64,000 bases of DNA from Microbotryum silenes-acaulis (GCA_003665825.1 QPFY01000018.1:372001-436000), one strand, 5' to 3'. Counted from the first letter of the stretch, positions 19,921 through 32,408 are shown. The notes: generated by a model from the sequence alone, not told the origin. Made by a program: numbers and translations.

Positions 19921-21092
19921 CAGTATGGTATAGCAAAAGTAGACGATCAAAGATGATAGGAAAAGATTGTTGGAATCAACAACGATCCCGAAATGATCAA
20001 CAAAAGATGAGAACGGCTGGACTAGGAGTCGAACCTGAGTCGCGTCCATTAATTGGAAAGGAAAAGCTTTGACCTGCTAGGCTATCCGGCCCCTGATATC
20101 AGTGCAAGGTCTACTAACACCTTCAACAAAGATAAGGGAGAAGCATATAGGAGACCGAGAGGCGAGAGAGACGGAAAGAGCCTAGAGGGGTAGAACCGAG
20201 AGAGAGGGAGGGCCGAGAAACGAGACCGAGACGCTGAGACTGGAGACTGGAGACTGGAGAACGATGCCAAACGAGACTTGAGACACGCAGGAAGTGAGAA
20301 CCAGGTAAGATGATGCTGTGTCGAATCCAAGAAGTGGTTTACCTGAAAACAAGAAGCAACTCTCCCAAAACGTCCCGGCCGGTCAAACCGCTGCCCTCCC
20401 TTCCCGGGAAAGCGCAGCCCAAGGTGCGTCTCTGTCATAGTCAGGGTCCTATAACAGCTAAAGGCTCAGTTCGTGATCAAGTTAAATCTTGATTACTGTT
20501 CCCTTTTGGTGGCCTATGTGGCTAGAGCCCTAGACTAAATTAAATAACTGAGATAAAGTAGGCTGACTCTGACAGTCTCGAAAAAACCCGTTCTTGGGCC
20601 GATTTGTACACCGTCTATCCCTATCCAAGGGGCGTAAGTATCCCGGTGTAAGATCAAGTTATCCATTCAAACTGAGAAAGGTACTTTCCATCAAAATTTC
20701 CCCCCTGTAGCATGTTACAAGGCATAAAAGAGCCCCAAAAGTACAAATCTCCGAGAGGCACGTTGGGCTGAGCTTTCCCGGGTCCTCCCTTCGGTCCCCT
20801 TCACCGTCGCACATCCGCCGCACATCCGGCCCGGCCTTCCGTCCAAATCCTGCCTTATTGGTCCCATCATTGCTCGTCATTTTCCGAGTCCTTGGCGGCG
20901 CAAAAGTGGAGGCCCGTTCAAAATCGCTTCCTCTTCCGCCCGTGAGCCGTCTAGCCTCCTTCCTCTCGTGAGCCGCCGGAAGTGACTCGTCGTCAAGGCG
21001 CCTGGGTCCGGACCTTGCTGCCACTACGACTGCTATTAGCCTCGATATTTTGAAATGACGGATGCGACGGGATCCCGAGTACCACAGCAGAG
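19921..21092. other. Insert separating RPP1 copy 1 from its upstream coding fragment
   Basis: No protein gene is seen. It contains a tRNA-like sequence (20015-20091) and two stretches shared with the region downstream of RPP1 copy 3: 20110-20310 resembles 41290-41450, and 20780-21092 resembles 41995-42300. No clear terminal repeats or target duplication were found. Confidence 0.5.
20015..20091 (-). tRNA. tRNA-like sequence (possibly Gly-TCC; may be a pseudogene)
   Basis: On the minus strand, an A box TAGCCTAGCAGG and a B box GGTTCGACTCC match the pol III consensus at normal spacing. The ends pair as GGCCGGA/TCCAGCC with one mismatch, and a T-arm and D-arm can be drawn. The anticodon stem is weak and its loop would need about 12 nt (TTTCCAATTAAT). 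It is therefore either a tRNA with a tiny intron or a decayed or SINE-like copy. Confidence 0.4.
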
Positions 21093-21205
21093 AAGGGGAG
21101 GGTCAGAGTGTTCGTTCTTTGGAAGACCGAGGAGCGGGGCACTTGCCAGGCCGAATTGTCCACGATGGGAAACGCTCTCAACTTGCTCGTCGCCGCAGTC
21201 TCGGA
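21093..21205 (-). pseudogene. RPP1 exon fragment
   Basis: About 110 bases match 24960-25075 of RPP1 copy 2 (segments such as FPIVDNSAWQVP and VFQR in the minus frame). A third copy of this same fragment lies at 57656-57768. In both places it precedes an SSP gene by several hundred bases to 0.8 kb. Confidence 0.7.
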
Positions 21206-21718
21206 TACGGCTTCGGTTGAATGGGTCTCGCCGCCCCCCCTATCTTCTATTGCAAGACCAAACGGCTTGGCTCGGAACCGCGTTCCGACGATCGCCAGGA
21301 AGGGGCGGATCATTGCTGACTCTGGGCAGGTATTCAGGTTTCCATGGTGATCATGCTCCAAGGTACCTTGAACACTTCGACCAACTTCTCTCTCACATCC
21401 AACGAAAGCCACAAACTTCCGCTGACCCTGGGGCAACCACCTCGGAGTTGCAGGGCAATGCAGGAATGCCGAACCGGAGATAGATGACTAGTGGCTATGC
21501 ACCACTTTGATGCGGAGGTTCCCGCTCGTACGATTGCACCGCACAGTTGCGCCGCTGAAATGGTCTCCCCTGTCAGGCGGTTTCACTAGGCTGAAATCTC
21601 GAATCAAGCCCGGTGCGGATAAAAAGTCTCCCGCAACGAGGCCGAACGTGACCAAAACCCACCTAGACCCACCCAACGGTGATTCATGACCGGCCCAATA
21701 CCTGTTTCACGCCCACGG

Positions 21719-21749
<31 letters not shown>

Positions 21750-21799
21750 CTTCCTATTCCACTCCGCTCCTCAAACCTTCACTTGAACTTCAGCTCGAG
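21206..21799 (+). promoter_or_regulatory. SSP-2 5' flank
   Basis: Directly repeats 58020-58551 upstream of SSP-3 with moderate divergence. It includes the CTGACGATCGCCAGGAAGG-like box at about 21288 and a (CT)n tract at 21719-21750 just before the start codon. The conserved block is the likely promoter; no element can be assigned more exactly. Confidence 0.5.
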
Positions 21800-22348
21800 A
21801 TGAAAGCATCGCTCCTCTCCCTCCTCGGCCTCGCGCTCGCGATCAGCGTCGTTCAAGGACGACGCGGCCGCGCCTTGGGGGACTGTTCTACTGGACACAT
21901 ACGTTGCCCCCCTGGTCAAACATGCCTTCATGGGCATTGCGTTTCGCTTGGTGTGCCATCCGATCAGTGTATCGCTTGCATCATGGAGTAAGTGACGGAA
22001 CTCTGACCGGGGCCGCCGGTGGTCCGGTCAGCGACCACTGCAGGCCCAACCTCGGCGACTACTTGCATCGACACCTTTCACGATGCCACTGTCTGATTAG
22101 TGTTCTTTTTTCCAATCAGTTCCACAGACTGCTACAATAAGTGTAAGGGCGGACCGCTCGGCGAGACATGCCGGACCGGCTGTGACAGCGTGTACGTTAG
22201 CCTCTAGCCACTCCCAGCTGGATTTCCGAAGGCGTTGCCCCATCCGCTGAGGCAGTTCCCCAACGAACCGAGGTCGGCTACTGAATCCATCGGACCTACG
22301 GCGTGCAGGGAAGCAGCCTGTCAAAAGAAGAACAAATGTTACCAATAG
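21800..22348 (+). CDS. SSP-2, small secreted cysteine-rich protein
   Basis: Exons 21800-21987, 22120-22191 and 22309-22348. Introns are GT-AG, both phase 2, with donors GTAAGT and GTACGT. The product is 99 residues. The signal peptide MKASLLSLLGLALAISVVQG is followed by an RRGR stretch that could be a processing site. The mature part has 12 cysteines: C-x6-C-x5-C-x4-C-x9-C-x2-C, then six more in exons 2-3. It is paralogous to SSP-1 and SSP-3. Introns, leader and flanks align closely with SSP-3, while mature exon sequences are very different. It sits between the two copies of the PH/RPP1 duplication. Function is unknown. Confidence 0.82.
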
Positions 22349-22706
22349 TCCTCCCAGTTCCAAGGTAGCCGATCGCGAGTTTGCCTTCCCACGCGGCGCA
22401 GTCGAAGATTCACACGGTGGCGACGACGAACGACAACGGTTGGAACAGGAGGCAAGGCGGGGAGGAGTAGGAGCAGGAGTGCTGAGTGGTATTAGGAGTC
22501 GGTTGAGGTGAGATGGCGAGAGAGATGGGGAGGTGGACGCGCGCTTGTTTGGTCTTTGGTGTTTGTTCATATTGGTTCGATCGATGAAATATGCACATTC
22601 TTCATTACTTGGGAATGCTTGGGGGAGAACGTCTCGTGTCTGAACTTTAGCTCGGACTTTCCGGCGCGACAGTGATCACGTTGGATGTTGTCGCTGTCAT
22701 CACTCG
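22349..22706 (+). other. SSP-2 3' flank
   Basis: Homologous to the DNA after SSP-3 (59068 onward), including the TTGGTCTTTGGTGTTTGTTC stretch. No gene or terminator motif is identified. Confidence 0.5.
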
Positions 22707-23756
22707 ATGAGCCATGGTCGACTCTTTCCATGCACCGCCTTGCCTGCACCCAGAGAGGCTGCCCCGGATGGCAAGATAAATGTGATCCTCAACAGATCAT
22801 ACCCATACAGTACTTATTTTGATGAACCAGAAGCATTCTTCAAACACCTATCCATAGATTTACCCTGTTGTTGCAAGATGTCCCTACGACCGTCCCGATC
22901 TTTCCTCCTTGACTCAAAAATTCTGTCGACCGAGCTTGAAAAAGTTGCTGTGCGATCCGCGGACTTTCATTCCACCCTCGAAGCCCATCGATCCATCTTC
23001 ATTGATGTAAAGCTTTCGATCTTAGTAGATGTGGGAGCCCAGTGGAGATCGAATACTAGATTACGCCCACGAGATCGGAGCTTTAGACACAAACGAAAAA
23101 CATGGCGTAAACGATGGTTCGTGTTGATGTCGACGCGGTTGATGTATTCGAGGTCGCATATGGAGGGGAAGATTCATCGGCAGATTCCGTTGAGTAAGAT
23201 TTTGGACGCGATCGAATTCGAAGGCACGAAAACGGGTGGGGGTGGGGTGATGGGTTCGATTCCGGGAACGCCCTTGTTGGGTAATGGAGGACCTTTAAGT
23301 ACGGGAGGGGGAAGTGGTGGTTCAGCGGGGTTGAATACGATGCCGGGGAGTGAGGGTCGCGCAGGTGGATCAGGGTCGACGTTCGATCATTGTTTCAAGA
23401 TCATCACTCCGAAAAGAACGTTCTTGGTCTGTGCTCCGTCGGAAGAGGATGAGATCAAGTGGTTGGCTGCGTTGCAGTGTTTGGTGCAGAGGAAGAACGG
23501 AGCAAATGGTGCGGTCGTCGGTGGGGTGGCGACGATGACGAGTGGGGGTTCGGGAGCTGGAGCAGGGGCAGGGGCGCCGATCGCGCAAACTACGTCGACG
23601 TCGAGTGCGTCATTGTTCGCTCAAGCACCGCCCGTCACGAGACGACCTTCGGCGTTGGGGATTGTGAGGAGGAGGAGCGTCACGGATGCGGCGAAGGAGG
23701 CGGTCGATGAGGTCGAGAGGAGGTATCATCCCACGAGTCAGGCTGCGAAGACGTAG
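22707..23756 (+). pseudogene. Chimeric ORF: SSP 3' flank fused to PH domain 2
   Basis: A 349-codon frame starts at ATG 22707 in the SSP 3' flank and continues in frame across the duplication breakpoint at about 23091 into the last 222 codons of the PH gene, identical to 18061-18726. It keeps most of PH domain 2 but lacks the first PH strand (SGYLMKQG) and PH domain 1. Whether it is transcribed is unknown. I treat it as a truncated gene copy that happens to have an open fused frame. Confidence 0.65.
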
Positions 23757-24954
23757 ATGGGATGGGGATGAGAGCCGTTTCGGCGAGGTAGGGAATGTAA
23801 ATGCGAGTGGGTTTTGTCTACTTTTCAAACACGCCGGTTCGGCCACCTCGAACGAGAGAGAGAGAGAGAGAGAGAGAATCTTCCCACCCCGAAGAAAAAC
23901 TCGCCATTCCATGTTGCGAATCGTACCCAAGACATCTACTTGATCTTCGGCCTCTTTACCCCTCCCCCACCAGAACCTATCTCATGCACCTCCACTTCGA
24001 CGCTGTCGAATTCGAGACCGTTGTCATGAACTGAGGGACGGCGCGGGTGAGGTTTGGTGCTTGAAGCTGGGGTTGTTGCGGCGGGTGGTGCGGGCCCGGT
24101 TGTGGGTGGTGTAGGTTCGGAAGGCTCGGAAGGCTCGGAGGGTAAGCGACGTTTCCTTTCGTTCTTGGTGTTTTCCGGTAATGTTGTTGAGGTGGGCTGG
24201 GTGAAGGAGATGGGTGCTCCGACGGCGGTGTCGGTAGTGGATGTGGTCGTTGTGGAGGTGAGTAAACTCGGGTTGCTAAAGACACCTTTGTACGTTTGAC
24301 GCATAGCGACTGCGGCAGTACAGAAGAAAGATGCATCAGGTCTGGAAGAAACCGGCTCCGAAAACAAAGCTGTGTAGCACGCACGGCCTTTGAGAATTAC
24401 GCGTTGAGGATGACTCGAGATCGCCTCCTTTGCCGAAGTCGGATCCAAACCGATCAACGAGCATCTGCGCTCACAACTCAACTGACATCAGTCAATCCCC
24501 AACCTTCTCATCCCCAAGCTCATCCGCAACTCGACTCACAAATTAATCATATCCTTGACTCCTCTCATCTCCCCCTTCCCCTTCGCCCAACTACTCAACA
24601 CTACCCCTCCCCCACCCATCGCGCGCACAATTTCTCTCGCTCCAGAGATCCAATTCCTTCTCCTCGTACTACTCGCATGATTCGATGCGCCCGCTTCGTC
24701 AGCACATGTAATACCACGATAGACAATCTCAATTTTCATTCCCGAGCGTTGGAGGGTATGGATCAGCCCTCGTTTTAGCGGGAAGGGTAGGCGGGGGGAT
24801 AGGGAGGGATCGAGGGTGATCAAGCTGGGGGCGTAGGGGGAGGAGGCGGAGAGGGAGAGGGATACGTGACTGAAAGAGGTGAGGGTCGTGGGTTGGATTG
24901 AGAGGAGGGTTGTCGAGTGGGGAAGGAGCGAGGATGTGGATTGGCTCTGTAGGG
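23091..24954. repeat. Segmental duplication, copy 2 (pairs with 18061-19920)
   Basis: Near-identical direct copy. Here RPP1 continues uninterrupted beyond 24954. The (GA)n tract at about 23853-23876 is four bases longer than in copy 1. Confidence 0.92.
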
Positions 24955-25075
24955 AAAGGAGAAGGAGGGTCAGAGTTTTCGGTCTTTGGAGGACCGAGGA
25001 GGGGGGCACTTGCCAGGCCGAATTGTCCGCGATGGGAAACGCTCTTGACTTGCTCGTCGCCGTAGTCTCGGATAT
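23936..25075 (-). CDS. RNase P/MRP protein subunit p30, copy 2
   Basis: The best preserved copy. Exon 23936-24464, intron 24465-24539, exon from 24540 upward without the break seen in copies 1 and 3. The frame continues through VLQRPKTLTL and SLLPHSTTLLSIQPTTLTSF, which matches the p30 stretch before the LPFPLKR core. The N-terminal end and start codon could not be resolved. The region 25076-25575 is open on the minus strand but does not look like the p30 N-terminus in a single frame. Role: a subunit of nuclear RNase P and RNase MRP. It is the copy most likely to be functional, if its 5' part is complete. Confidence 0.72.
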
Positions 25076-25575
25076 GGATACGCCATAGCTGGAGGATCTG
25101 GTCTTCTATCAAAGCTGTCGAAGAGGAGGAGGTCTGGGCTGTTCGGGGGTCCAGGTCGGGGTAAAGTGGGGTGGGGAAGGAGAGCAAAGAGGGGTCTGTG
25201 GTCGTTGGGATGGATATGACGAGGCATATGGTGGAGTAACCGACTGTGGGAGGGATAACTTGAGGTTCTAAGTGACCATGAGCGGGGTGTAGAGCTCGAC
25301 AGCGCAGTCAACGCACGCGTCGCGGCCAGCTCGACCTTGTCCCTCATGTCCTTTGCTTCCGCACTCGTCCATGATCGCACAAGATCGTATCTAGTCCTTT
25401 CCGACGTTGATAATGCACCTGGTCCCTTCGTTGGCTGGCTGGCTTTGGCCTTGCCCTTGGCTTTAGCTGAGGACGAGGTGGAGGCGGAGGCGGAGGCGGA
25501 GGTGGTGCCTTGTTCGATCACGCCGCTGGGTCCGAGGTGGAGAGGGACCAGGATCGAGTCGATGTAGCCGTGCAT
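25076..25575 (-). CDS. Unrecognised ORF segment, possible 5' part of RPP1 copy 2
   Basis: From ATG 25575 a frame reads MHGYIDSILVPLHLGPSGVI, then Ala/Ser/Lys-rich sequence and RYDLVRSWTSAEAKDMRDK. A stretch in another frame (QVIPPTVGYSTICLV) resembles the early p30 segment around GYS. Either an N-terminal extension of RPP1 with unresolved introns, or the end of another gene. The homology to other window regions stops at about 25655. Confidence 0.3.
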
Positions 25576-25889
25576 ACCGGATGGGGATCTGGAACGAGCT
25601 CCCGGGAATGGGGTGGAGGGAGGACGAGGAGATAAAGTGGAGCGCGATCAGTCTCATGCCCCGCGCTTCGCTTCGCAATGCGCCGTCAAGAGTCCGCGGC
25701 GGTCCGAGCTCAGCAGGCGCACTTTGGCCGAAGCATCGCCTGAGACCTGAGTATATTGATGCCGGCGTCCGCAACGACTCTGCCGACACAATGCTATCAG
25801 GACCACTAATGTAGAAGTATCAGCTGGCCAAGATCTTCGATCGACATAGCGCCATACAACTATTCGCTGAAAGGCGGACGCGGTGACGG

Positions 25890-26798
25890 CGTCACGGCGG
25901 CAAAGGCAATCGGAACAGGAGAGGTAGTACCGAGGAGTGACGAGTTGTACATACGCGACATTGAGGACGGGAGGGAGTAGAGGAGTGGAGCTGTGTTCTT
26001 CTTGGCTTTCGGCATTATGCACGTTGGTCGAACCGATCGATAAAATGAGCAGACTTGTACCTTTTTAGAAAGGCTGGGCCGGGGGAGAACGTGTGTCGCA
26101 TCAGTTGGGCGGCCCGAGGTAGTCTGAGGTTTCAAGGGGATATATTCATCGATCGGCAGTGATGTTCGATGGCATCGTTCAAGAAGACATGGCCACTTCT
26201 TCCCTTGCAGCGCTTTCGGCTGCTTCCGCTCGGAGGCGCACCCTCCCAGATATCAGCTGAGACTTATGCTTGTATCTACAAAGTATATCGCACCTCACTC
26301 CCATAAAATTTTCTTCAGCGAGTGTTGTATCTTCCGCATATATCAACGTAACGGTGGAGCAATAAGTGTATACGCATTTCCTGGGCGTTGAAGAGTTGCG
26401 CCTCGGGTCGACGTTCCCGAGGCAAAGGGCCACTGACGGAAACACAAATGTTTGACATGTGATCCCACAAATTCAAACGGGAAGACGGGCATGTGATAAT
26501 GACATTAGACGGCGGATGAGGTAAGCGTTCACACGCCATGCGGTGCAGGTTCAACTTCGGTCTCCGGCTAAGCCCGCTTCGGTCTAATGGGTTAAGCCCC
26601 GCCCCCCCCCCTATCTCCTCTTGCAAAACCGAACTTAACTCAGGACCGCCCTCTGACGATCGCCAACGCGGGGCGGGCCTTATCGGTCTTGAAAGAGATT
26701 GGATGTCCCAATTGTGAGATCCTTCATGCTCCAGGATACCCACCTACCGCGAACACTTCAGACGACATCTCTTACCTCAGACAAAACGAAGAAGCCCA
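25890..26798. repeat. Inverted repeat B, right arm (SSP-type 5' flank)
   Basis: Reverse complement of 13058-13986. The orientation is that of an SSP unit reading plus, but instead of an SSP gene the truncated Plavaka copy begins at 26802. Contains no gene. Confidence 0.85.
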
Positions 26799-26801
26799 CA
26801 G

Positions 26802-29800
26802 CAGCAAAATGGCCACGCGCGCGAACCCGCTTAAGGATTCGCCCGAGATTACGCGCGCTTAACAGCGCTTAACGGTGCATAAGATGTGCATAAGGACGCA
26901 TACGCGCGCGGCTGAATTGGGCGAACCTCATAATCCGCGCATAGCCAGCGCTGCGATGACTCGCCCTGCTTAAGGATCGCTTAACGCGCGCTTAACGTTT
27001 GACCTCGCTTACACTTCGCATACGTAACTGCGAAGCCTGTACTTGCACACGAGCGGGCGGATTGCTTTCTTGACCCCAACAAGTTTCTGTGCTAAAATCC
27101 CATCAAAAGGCGCTTCACTTGATTTTATTCAATGAGGCTAAGGAGCATATATTCAGGAAGTAGTTGGTCCATATAACACCGTAATTTCTACAAAAATAAC
27201 TTTCCAGCAAAATCTATGAGTCCGCCACTGGAGGCCGTCGAGCAGGCCGCAATGTGCCCTGCAATGCTTCACGTAATAGGTTTATGGTGAAATGACGCCC
27301 AAGGTGACGAAAAACATGTTGATCCTGGGCGAGATTCACCACAAACTCTCCATTCCATTGATCCATCACATTCCGAAAATCCAGGTCGGGTGCCAATTCC
27401 GCATGGCCTAACAACGGCTGAACAAATGCGGGGCGCAATACGTCCTGAACACGGAAGATTTGTTGCACACACTGCCCATCACTTTTCAATCGCTTTTTCA
27501 GCACCGGCTGTAGGATTGCCAGATTTTGTTCACTGTTTGGGCACTGCAAAGGCGGGGATTAGGACAGATTCGTAATGGTGTTCGAACTTAGCGACCATGA
27601 TCACCGCACGGTAGTAGTACTCACCCACTCAAATTCATCTCCAATGCAAAGCTCGTGGCAAGTGCCACCTATGTCCAAGGTAAAAATACCTCTCAAGCGG
27701 AAGATCGTGAAACGGACGACGAAGTGCCAGGCTCTGTCCTTGAAAGTCGCATGGTTGTGGTATTTGCCGATTGGACCGTAGTTCAAGTTGTGCACAAAGA
27801 CACAGTCAAAGCGAGTACAGTATCCATCCTGATTGCCGTGCTTGTAACGAAAGGTTGCTCGTATGACGTGTTTGATGATATCTGAGCGTACATGAGACAA
27901 ATCAGTATGCTGAGGAGACCAGTGCAGCGTTCTCCTAGTACCAGCTCACCTGCGTCATCCCTCGTCTGTTCCGGTGTGTTCTGATATATGCGGTTGGAGA
28001 CTTTGAAGCTGTGATACCACTTTGCTTTCTCATCGTCCAAGGATTCGACCTCTTCACTTGAGTGTCCAAATTCGAGGAGGTAGCATGTTGTCTACAAGGC
28101 CAGGTGCCACATACGTCAGTTTGACGCCTGTTGAACACTCAAAGAAGAGAAGTGGACAGTGGACCGCACTTATTTGCGAGCTGAAGAAGGCGAGGCTGTT
28201 GGAGAGAGACCTGGAGTTCGTTCATCGTGATCATGCATCGATTGTTGCCGGCTGAATGGGATGGCAGATGGGTTCAAAGTCAGCCAAGGGCTAGGCAAGA
28301 CTTGCAGTTACAGGCCGGAAACTCACAAGGTCGCGCAGAAAGGTGGAACTCATGTGGAACTGGATCAGGTATGGGTAATATGATTCGATCTCCAGTAGAT
28401 CTCACAAGCTTGTCAAGATCTATCACATTCTCCAAAGATCTGATTTTATCGGCTCGTCTTGAGTAGTTGATGAGTTGCGAAGCGGTGTTGCACTTGTTGC
28501 TGGCTCTATACGCGACCTTGACCGAGTCAATATGGGCACGCTTGGGTCGATACAGTAGGTCAGTGTAATGTTCGCTCAAGAATTCTATCAGATCAGAGAC
28601 TGACCTCCGATGTGTTTGTATCGGAGTGTACAGGAACGCCCCACTTCTTGGTCCATTCCGCGTAGTGCGATACGGAGTGAAGGCGGGGCCAATTGAACCC
28701 CAATTTTTCGACCTGTCCGTCGACAATTCGAAATCGATCATACGTGTTTCTCGCAAGCTGAAATCCGAAGGCACGGAAAGTCACGTAAGTTGAAGCATGC
28801 AAAAATTCGTTCAGAGGGCATTGACTCACAAACATGTAAGCATCGTACGCAAAATCCATATCGTCTACGTCATCGGCCGTGGCCTCTAGGGACGTGGCGT
28901 ACATAATTAGCACGGAAAGCAGTGTCATAATTTGGGCGTTTTCGTCGACGAGGGTTCGTGATTCGTAGTCGTCTCCGATGATCTGAACATCTGCTTAGAA
29001 GCATGTGAATGAATCAGTCAGCACAAGCATTGCGGTCCGAAGATGTAGTATTTTGGAGGCGCGACTTACCCCACACACCGGCAGGAAAAATCTGCGTAAT
29101 CCCGGCAGAAGATATCAGGATCGACGCTACTATTAAAAACGCATGAAGTTGAAAGAATTCACTCACTTTCATCAAGTCGCGCGTATGTTTACCGGTCCAG
29201 TTGGAATGCTGAAACCCGTCCTTGAAGCGACGCAGTTGTGAATGAAGGGGCATCAAATGCATACTGTTGTACAATATTCGACATCTCAGATCGCATGCTT
29301 GTTCTTGATTGATTCAATCAAACTTACTTCAGCTCGATTCTGCCAATTAGTTCGTCGAGTTTTTGCTTGTTTCTCCTGGGATGAGCATCAGCGGCGATTT
29401 GTGCGCATGTCTCAATGAACAAGTCATCAATAGTGATGTCTTTCACCATGCCTGATGAGAGAGGACGAGGAGAGAAAGAAAGGATCAATGAAAAGGAGAA
29501 GCCGTCTATAGCTAGCAACACTGACCTTTGATCAGCTGGTGGAGAGGATCAGCCACCATGAGCTCATGCCCATTGACCCCTAAATAATCCCAGACGGTCT
29601 GAGCCTCAGGAAGGGACTGATTCAGTGAACAGGAGCTGAGGGGGAAATCCTGCAAAATTTACCCTGCCAAGGTGATAGCCTTCTTCTTTGGCCGCCTTTG
29701 TCTGCGCTGGCTTGCTGCCCTTCTGACTTTGTAGGCATCGGCACTCGTACGAGGGGCGGCAGGGCCTTCTTGAAGCTTGAGTGGCTCTTGTACACAGCTA

Positions 29801-32317
29801 GCAGCGCAAACAGAGTGAGCCCATGTAAGTCAACTCTGCAGGCGATCAAACGCTAGCTGTCGTCCACCTACCAAGGAACATAGCCCTGAACAAGGGATGT
29901 AAGCCAACACGCCTCCAGATAGTCAACAGATACCGGTCCAAAGTACACCCTGATGTATCGATAGTGGCCATCCGCAAATTGGAAGAGGTGTCGGCCTGAA
30001 AGAAGGTGTCTGATCGGAGCCCACAATATCCTGTAGGATTTGAGCTATTCTATCAGAGCTCTCCGCTACGTCGACCGAGCCGAGACAGCTTACTCTAGAG
30101 CTCGATGGAGCACCCTGCGTTTGTATATACGGAACATCTTGTCATTGCCTTTGTCCGCCCCTTGGATTTGAGTGGGAGGCGGATGCCACAGCATTAGCAA
30201 CAGCCAGCCCACCGTTGGCAAAATAGAAGCCCCGGGCGATACTCACTTTCCACTTTAGGAAGGAAAGCTATAACGACCAAACCGCCATGGTTTTCACGTT
30301 TGAGGAATCCGGCGTTGACCCCTAGAGACATATACACAGGATGGGCCGAGGCAGTCCCAGTTCCGATTGACAAGACAGTTGAATCCGAGCTGGTGTCAAT
30401 GCGAACGGCCACATTGGTCGGGTCGTCGAGAGTGTCCTGCGGGCGGCTACTAGTCAGTTCTCTTGATGGACTTTGCGCCGGGCGATTTCAACATCCATCC
30501 AGCGCTTACTTGCATCTCCCACGCTTTGTCTGCGGTATGGGGCGCCCCATATACCCGTTGCTCCTGACCGTTTGATTTGACCTCGAACACCTTCATGGGC
30601 CGCAGATGCTGGTGACCGCAGAATACGGGATTGGAGAGAAGATGTTGGAGCACATGATGCGCGTCCCGACATCGGAACGTATGTTCCTGTGAATAGAGGT
30701 GTCGAGGTTAATCGGCTCGAACCTGCTCGTGTCCCTGGACTGGACTGGCAGCGCTTACCAGCTGCAAAAATGGAAGTTCAGCATCACTATTCGACCACCC
30801 TAAGTCCTCCGCAGTTACGATGATTTTTTCTTCGCGCCATTCAGTGTGATGAGCTAAGTAATGGAGGAGCACGATTTAGAGTTAGGTGGAAGATTGGAGA
30901 GCTCAAAACACTTGTACAAAGCTCACCATAGGGTATTTTTTCGATTGTAGATCTGAGTTGAAGCCTGTTGCTGAAGGCATGGTCCGCCTGCGGAGTGATA
31001 TCTCGGGACTTAGATGGCGGATATGACCCCGTTCCAGCGTCCACAACTTCGGCCGAACATACCTGAAGAAACGTGTTGTTGAAAGTGACCATCGCATTGA
31101 ATAGAGACTCAGACATTGAGCGAGTCAACAGTGCATACTGATAATCCTTTTCGTCCTGGAACGGATAAAAGACGTTGTTCGGGTCGAACAAATGGGCATG
31201 CGGAACCGTTGGAGGCGGAGTGTGTTCGTCACAAAGTTGTCCGTCGGCTCGGCTAGCCCAGCCTGCGAGCGGAGGTTGTTCTACTCGAAACTTTCTCTTT
31301 TGGCGAGCGTCCCACTCGGGCTGGTCATCGAGGGTATGATCATACTCAGAGTCTGATGAACTGTCGCTCGAGGAGTCGTCATCGTAGTGTAATACTCCGT
31401 AGTTACTCAAGGCCTGACGCGCGTCTGGCCTTAAGCCTTGTCGGGAAGTAGACCCTCTCTTTTCTTCTGACCAGTTTATTCTTTGGAATACATACTCGTA
31501 TCCTGTTACTTGCAAGGCCCCACGACTGGGCCTTACACGTAGTCGCTACCGCTCGAGTTGAAGCCATTGACGTCGCAGTCGGGCCAACCATTTCTGAGGT
31601 TCTTCTGTCGTCGGCGGCGTCGGCGAAAGAACTCTTGGCGAGAGCGCTGTTGTCTAAGAACTTGGAGGTGACTTCGTTCAGCAGCCGATGACGTGGGTAG
31701 TACGCGGTCGAGTGGTCGGGGCCTTTCGTGAACGTGCAAATGTGCTTCGAGATTGCGCACATGGTGGAATGATCTCTGACAACCAGCAATGTTGCATCGG
31801 AATTGACTCATTTGCGAACGAGAGCCTTCATGTTCAAGCGACATCCCGAAGGCCTGTACGACGAGTCTACTGTCAGCGAGAGTGGACTGAAGCTGGAGGA
31901 AGGCAAGGGACGCGCGTAAACACAGCCTGAATGCAGGCGTATTTTCTCGAAATGCGCTAAGTTGTCCAAAACTACGCCGCGCAGCTAGCGCGTTGCGGCG
32001 CGACGTGGCAGCATAGGGGCCACTGCATATGTTGGCGCACGCTAAACCGCGCCCTAAAAAAACACCGAACAACAAATGCGACGTGTCACGCGCGCTCGTT
32101 CTGTTTACCACCTTTTGACTCCCTCCCTCTTCCTCCTCACTCACTCACCGTCCCTTCCTCGCCTCTCGTCTTGTCTCGGTCGTAGCCCTTCCACCCAGTG
32201 CCTGTCCAGCGATCTGTTCACATGTCTTCTCGACCTTCTCGAGCGAGTGCCACCGCGTCTGTGCGCCTTGCTACAATGCGGGACCGCGACACGCCGGCGG
32301 ACCGACGGGAGAGGGCG
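26802..32317 (-). mobile_element. Plavaka-type transposon, truncated inverted copy
   Basis: Starts at the terminal motif CAGCAAAATGGCCA (26802). It is an apparently exact reverse complement of 34799-40314 over 5,516 bp. It holds the whole transposase gene and the first codons of the accessory gene, but lacks the rest of that gene and the second terminus. The facing complete copy begins 91 bp further on. Confidence 0.85.
27214..31844 (-). CDS. Plavaka-type transposase, left copy
   Basis: Mirror image of the gene at 35272-39902, with identical translated segments (see that entry). Because this element has lost one terminus it should not move, but the gene itself shows no damage and could supply transposase in trans. 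Confidence 0.7.
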
Positions 32318-32367
32318 CAAGCCCAGCAAAAACGAAAGGCGGCGAACACGAAGGCGGCCGACACAGA
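32222..32367 (+). pseudogene. First exon of the Plavaka accessory gene, truncated
   Basis: ATG at 32222. The first codons match the accessory gene at 34894, reading down (MSSRPSRASATASVRL). Identity fades after about 32317 and the frame runs into an SSP-intron sequence at 32368. Confidence 0.6.
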
Positions 32368-32406
32368 GTAAGTGACTGCAGTGACTGCACGTGCCCGGGC
32401 CGCCGC
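32368..32406 (+). other. Fragment of SSP intron 1
   Basis: GTAAGTGACTGCAGTGACTG and the following 18 bases match the start of SSP-1 intron 1 with one missing G, including the splice donor. It lies between the two Plavaka copies and marks a destroyed SSP unit. Confidence 0.7.
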
Positions 32407-32408
32407 AT

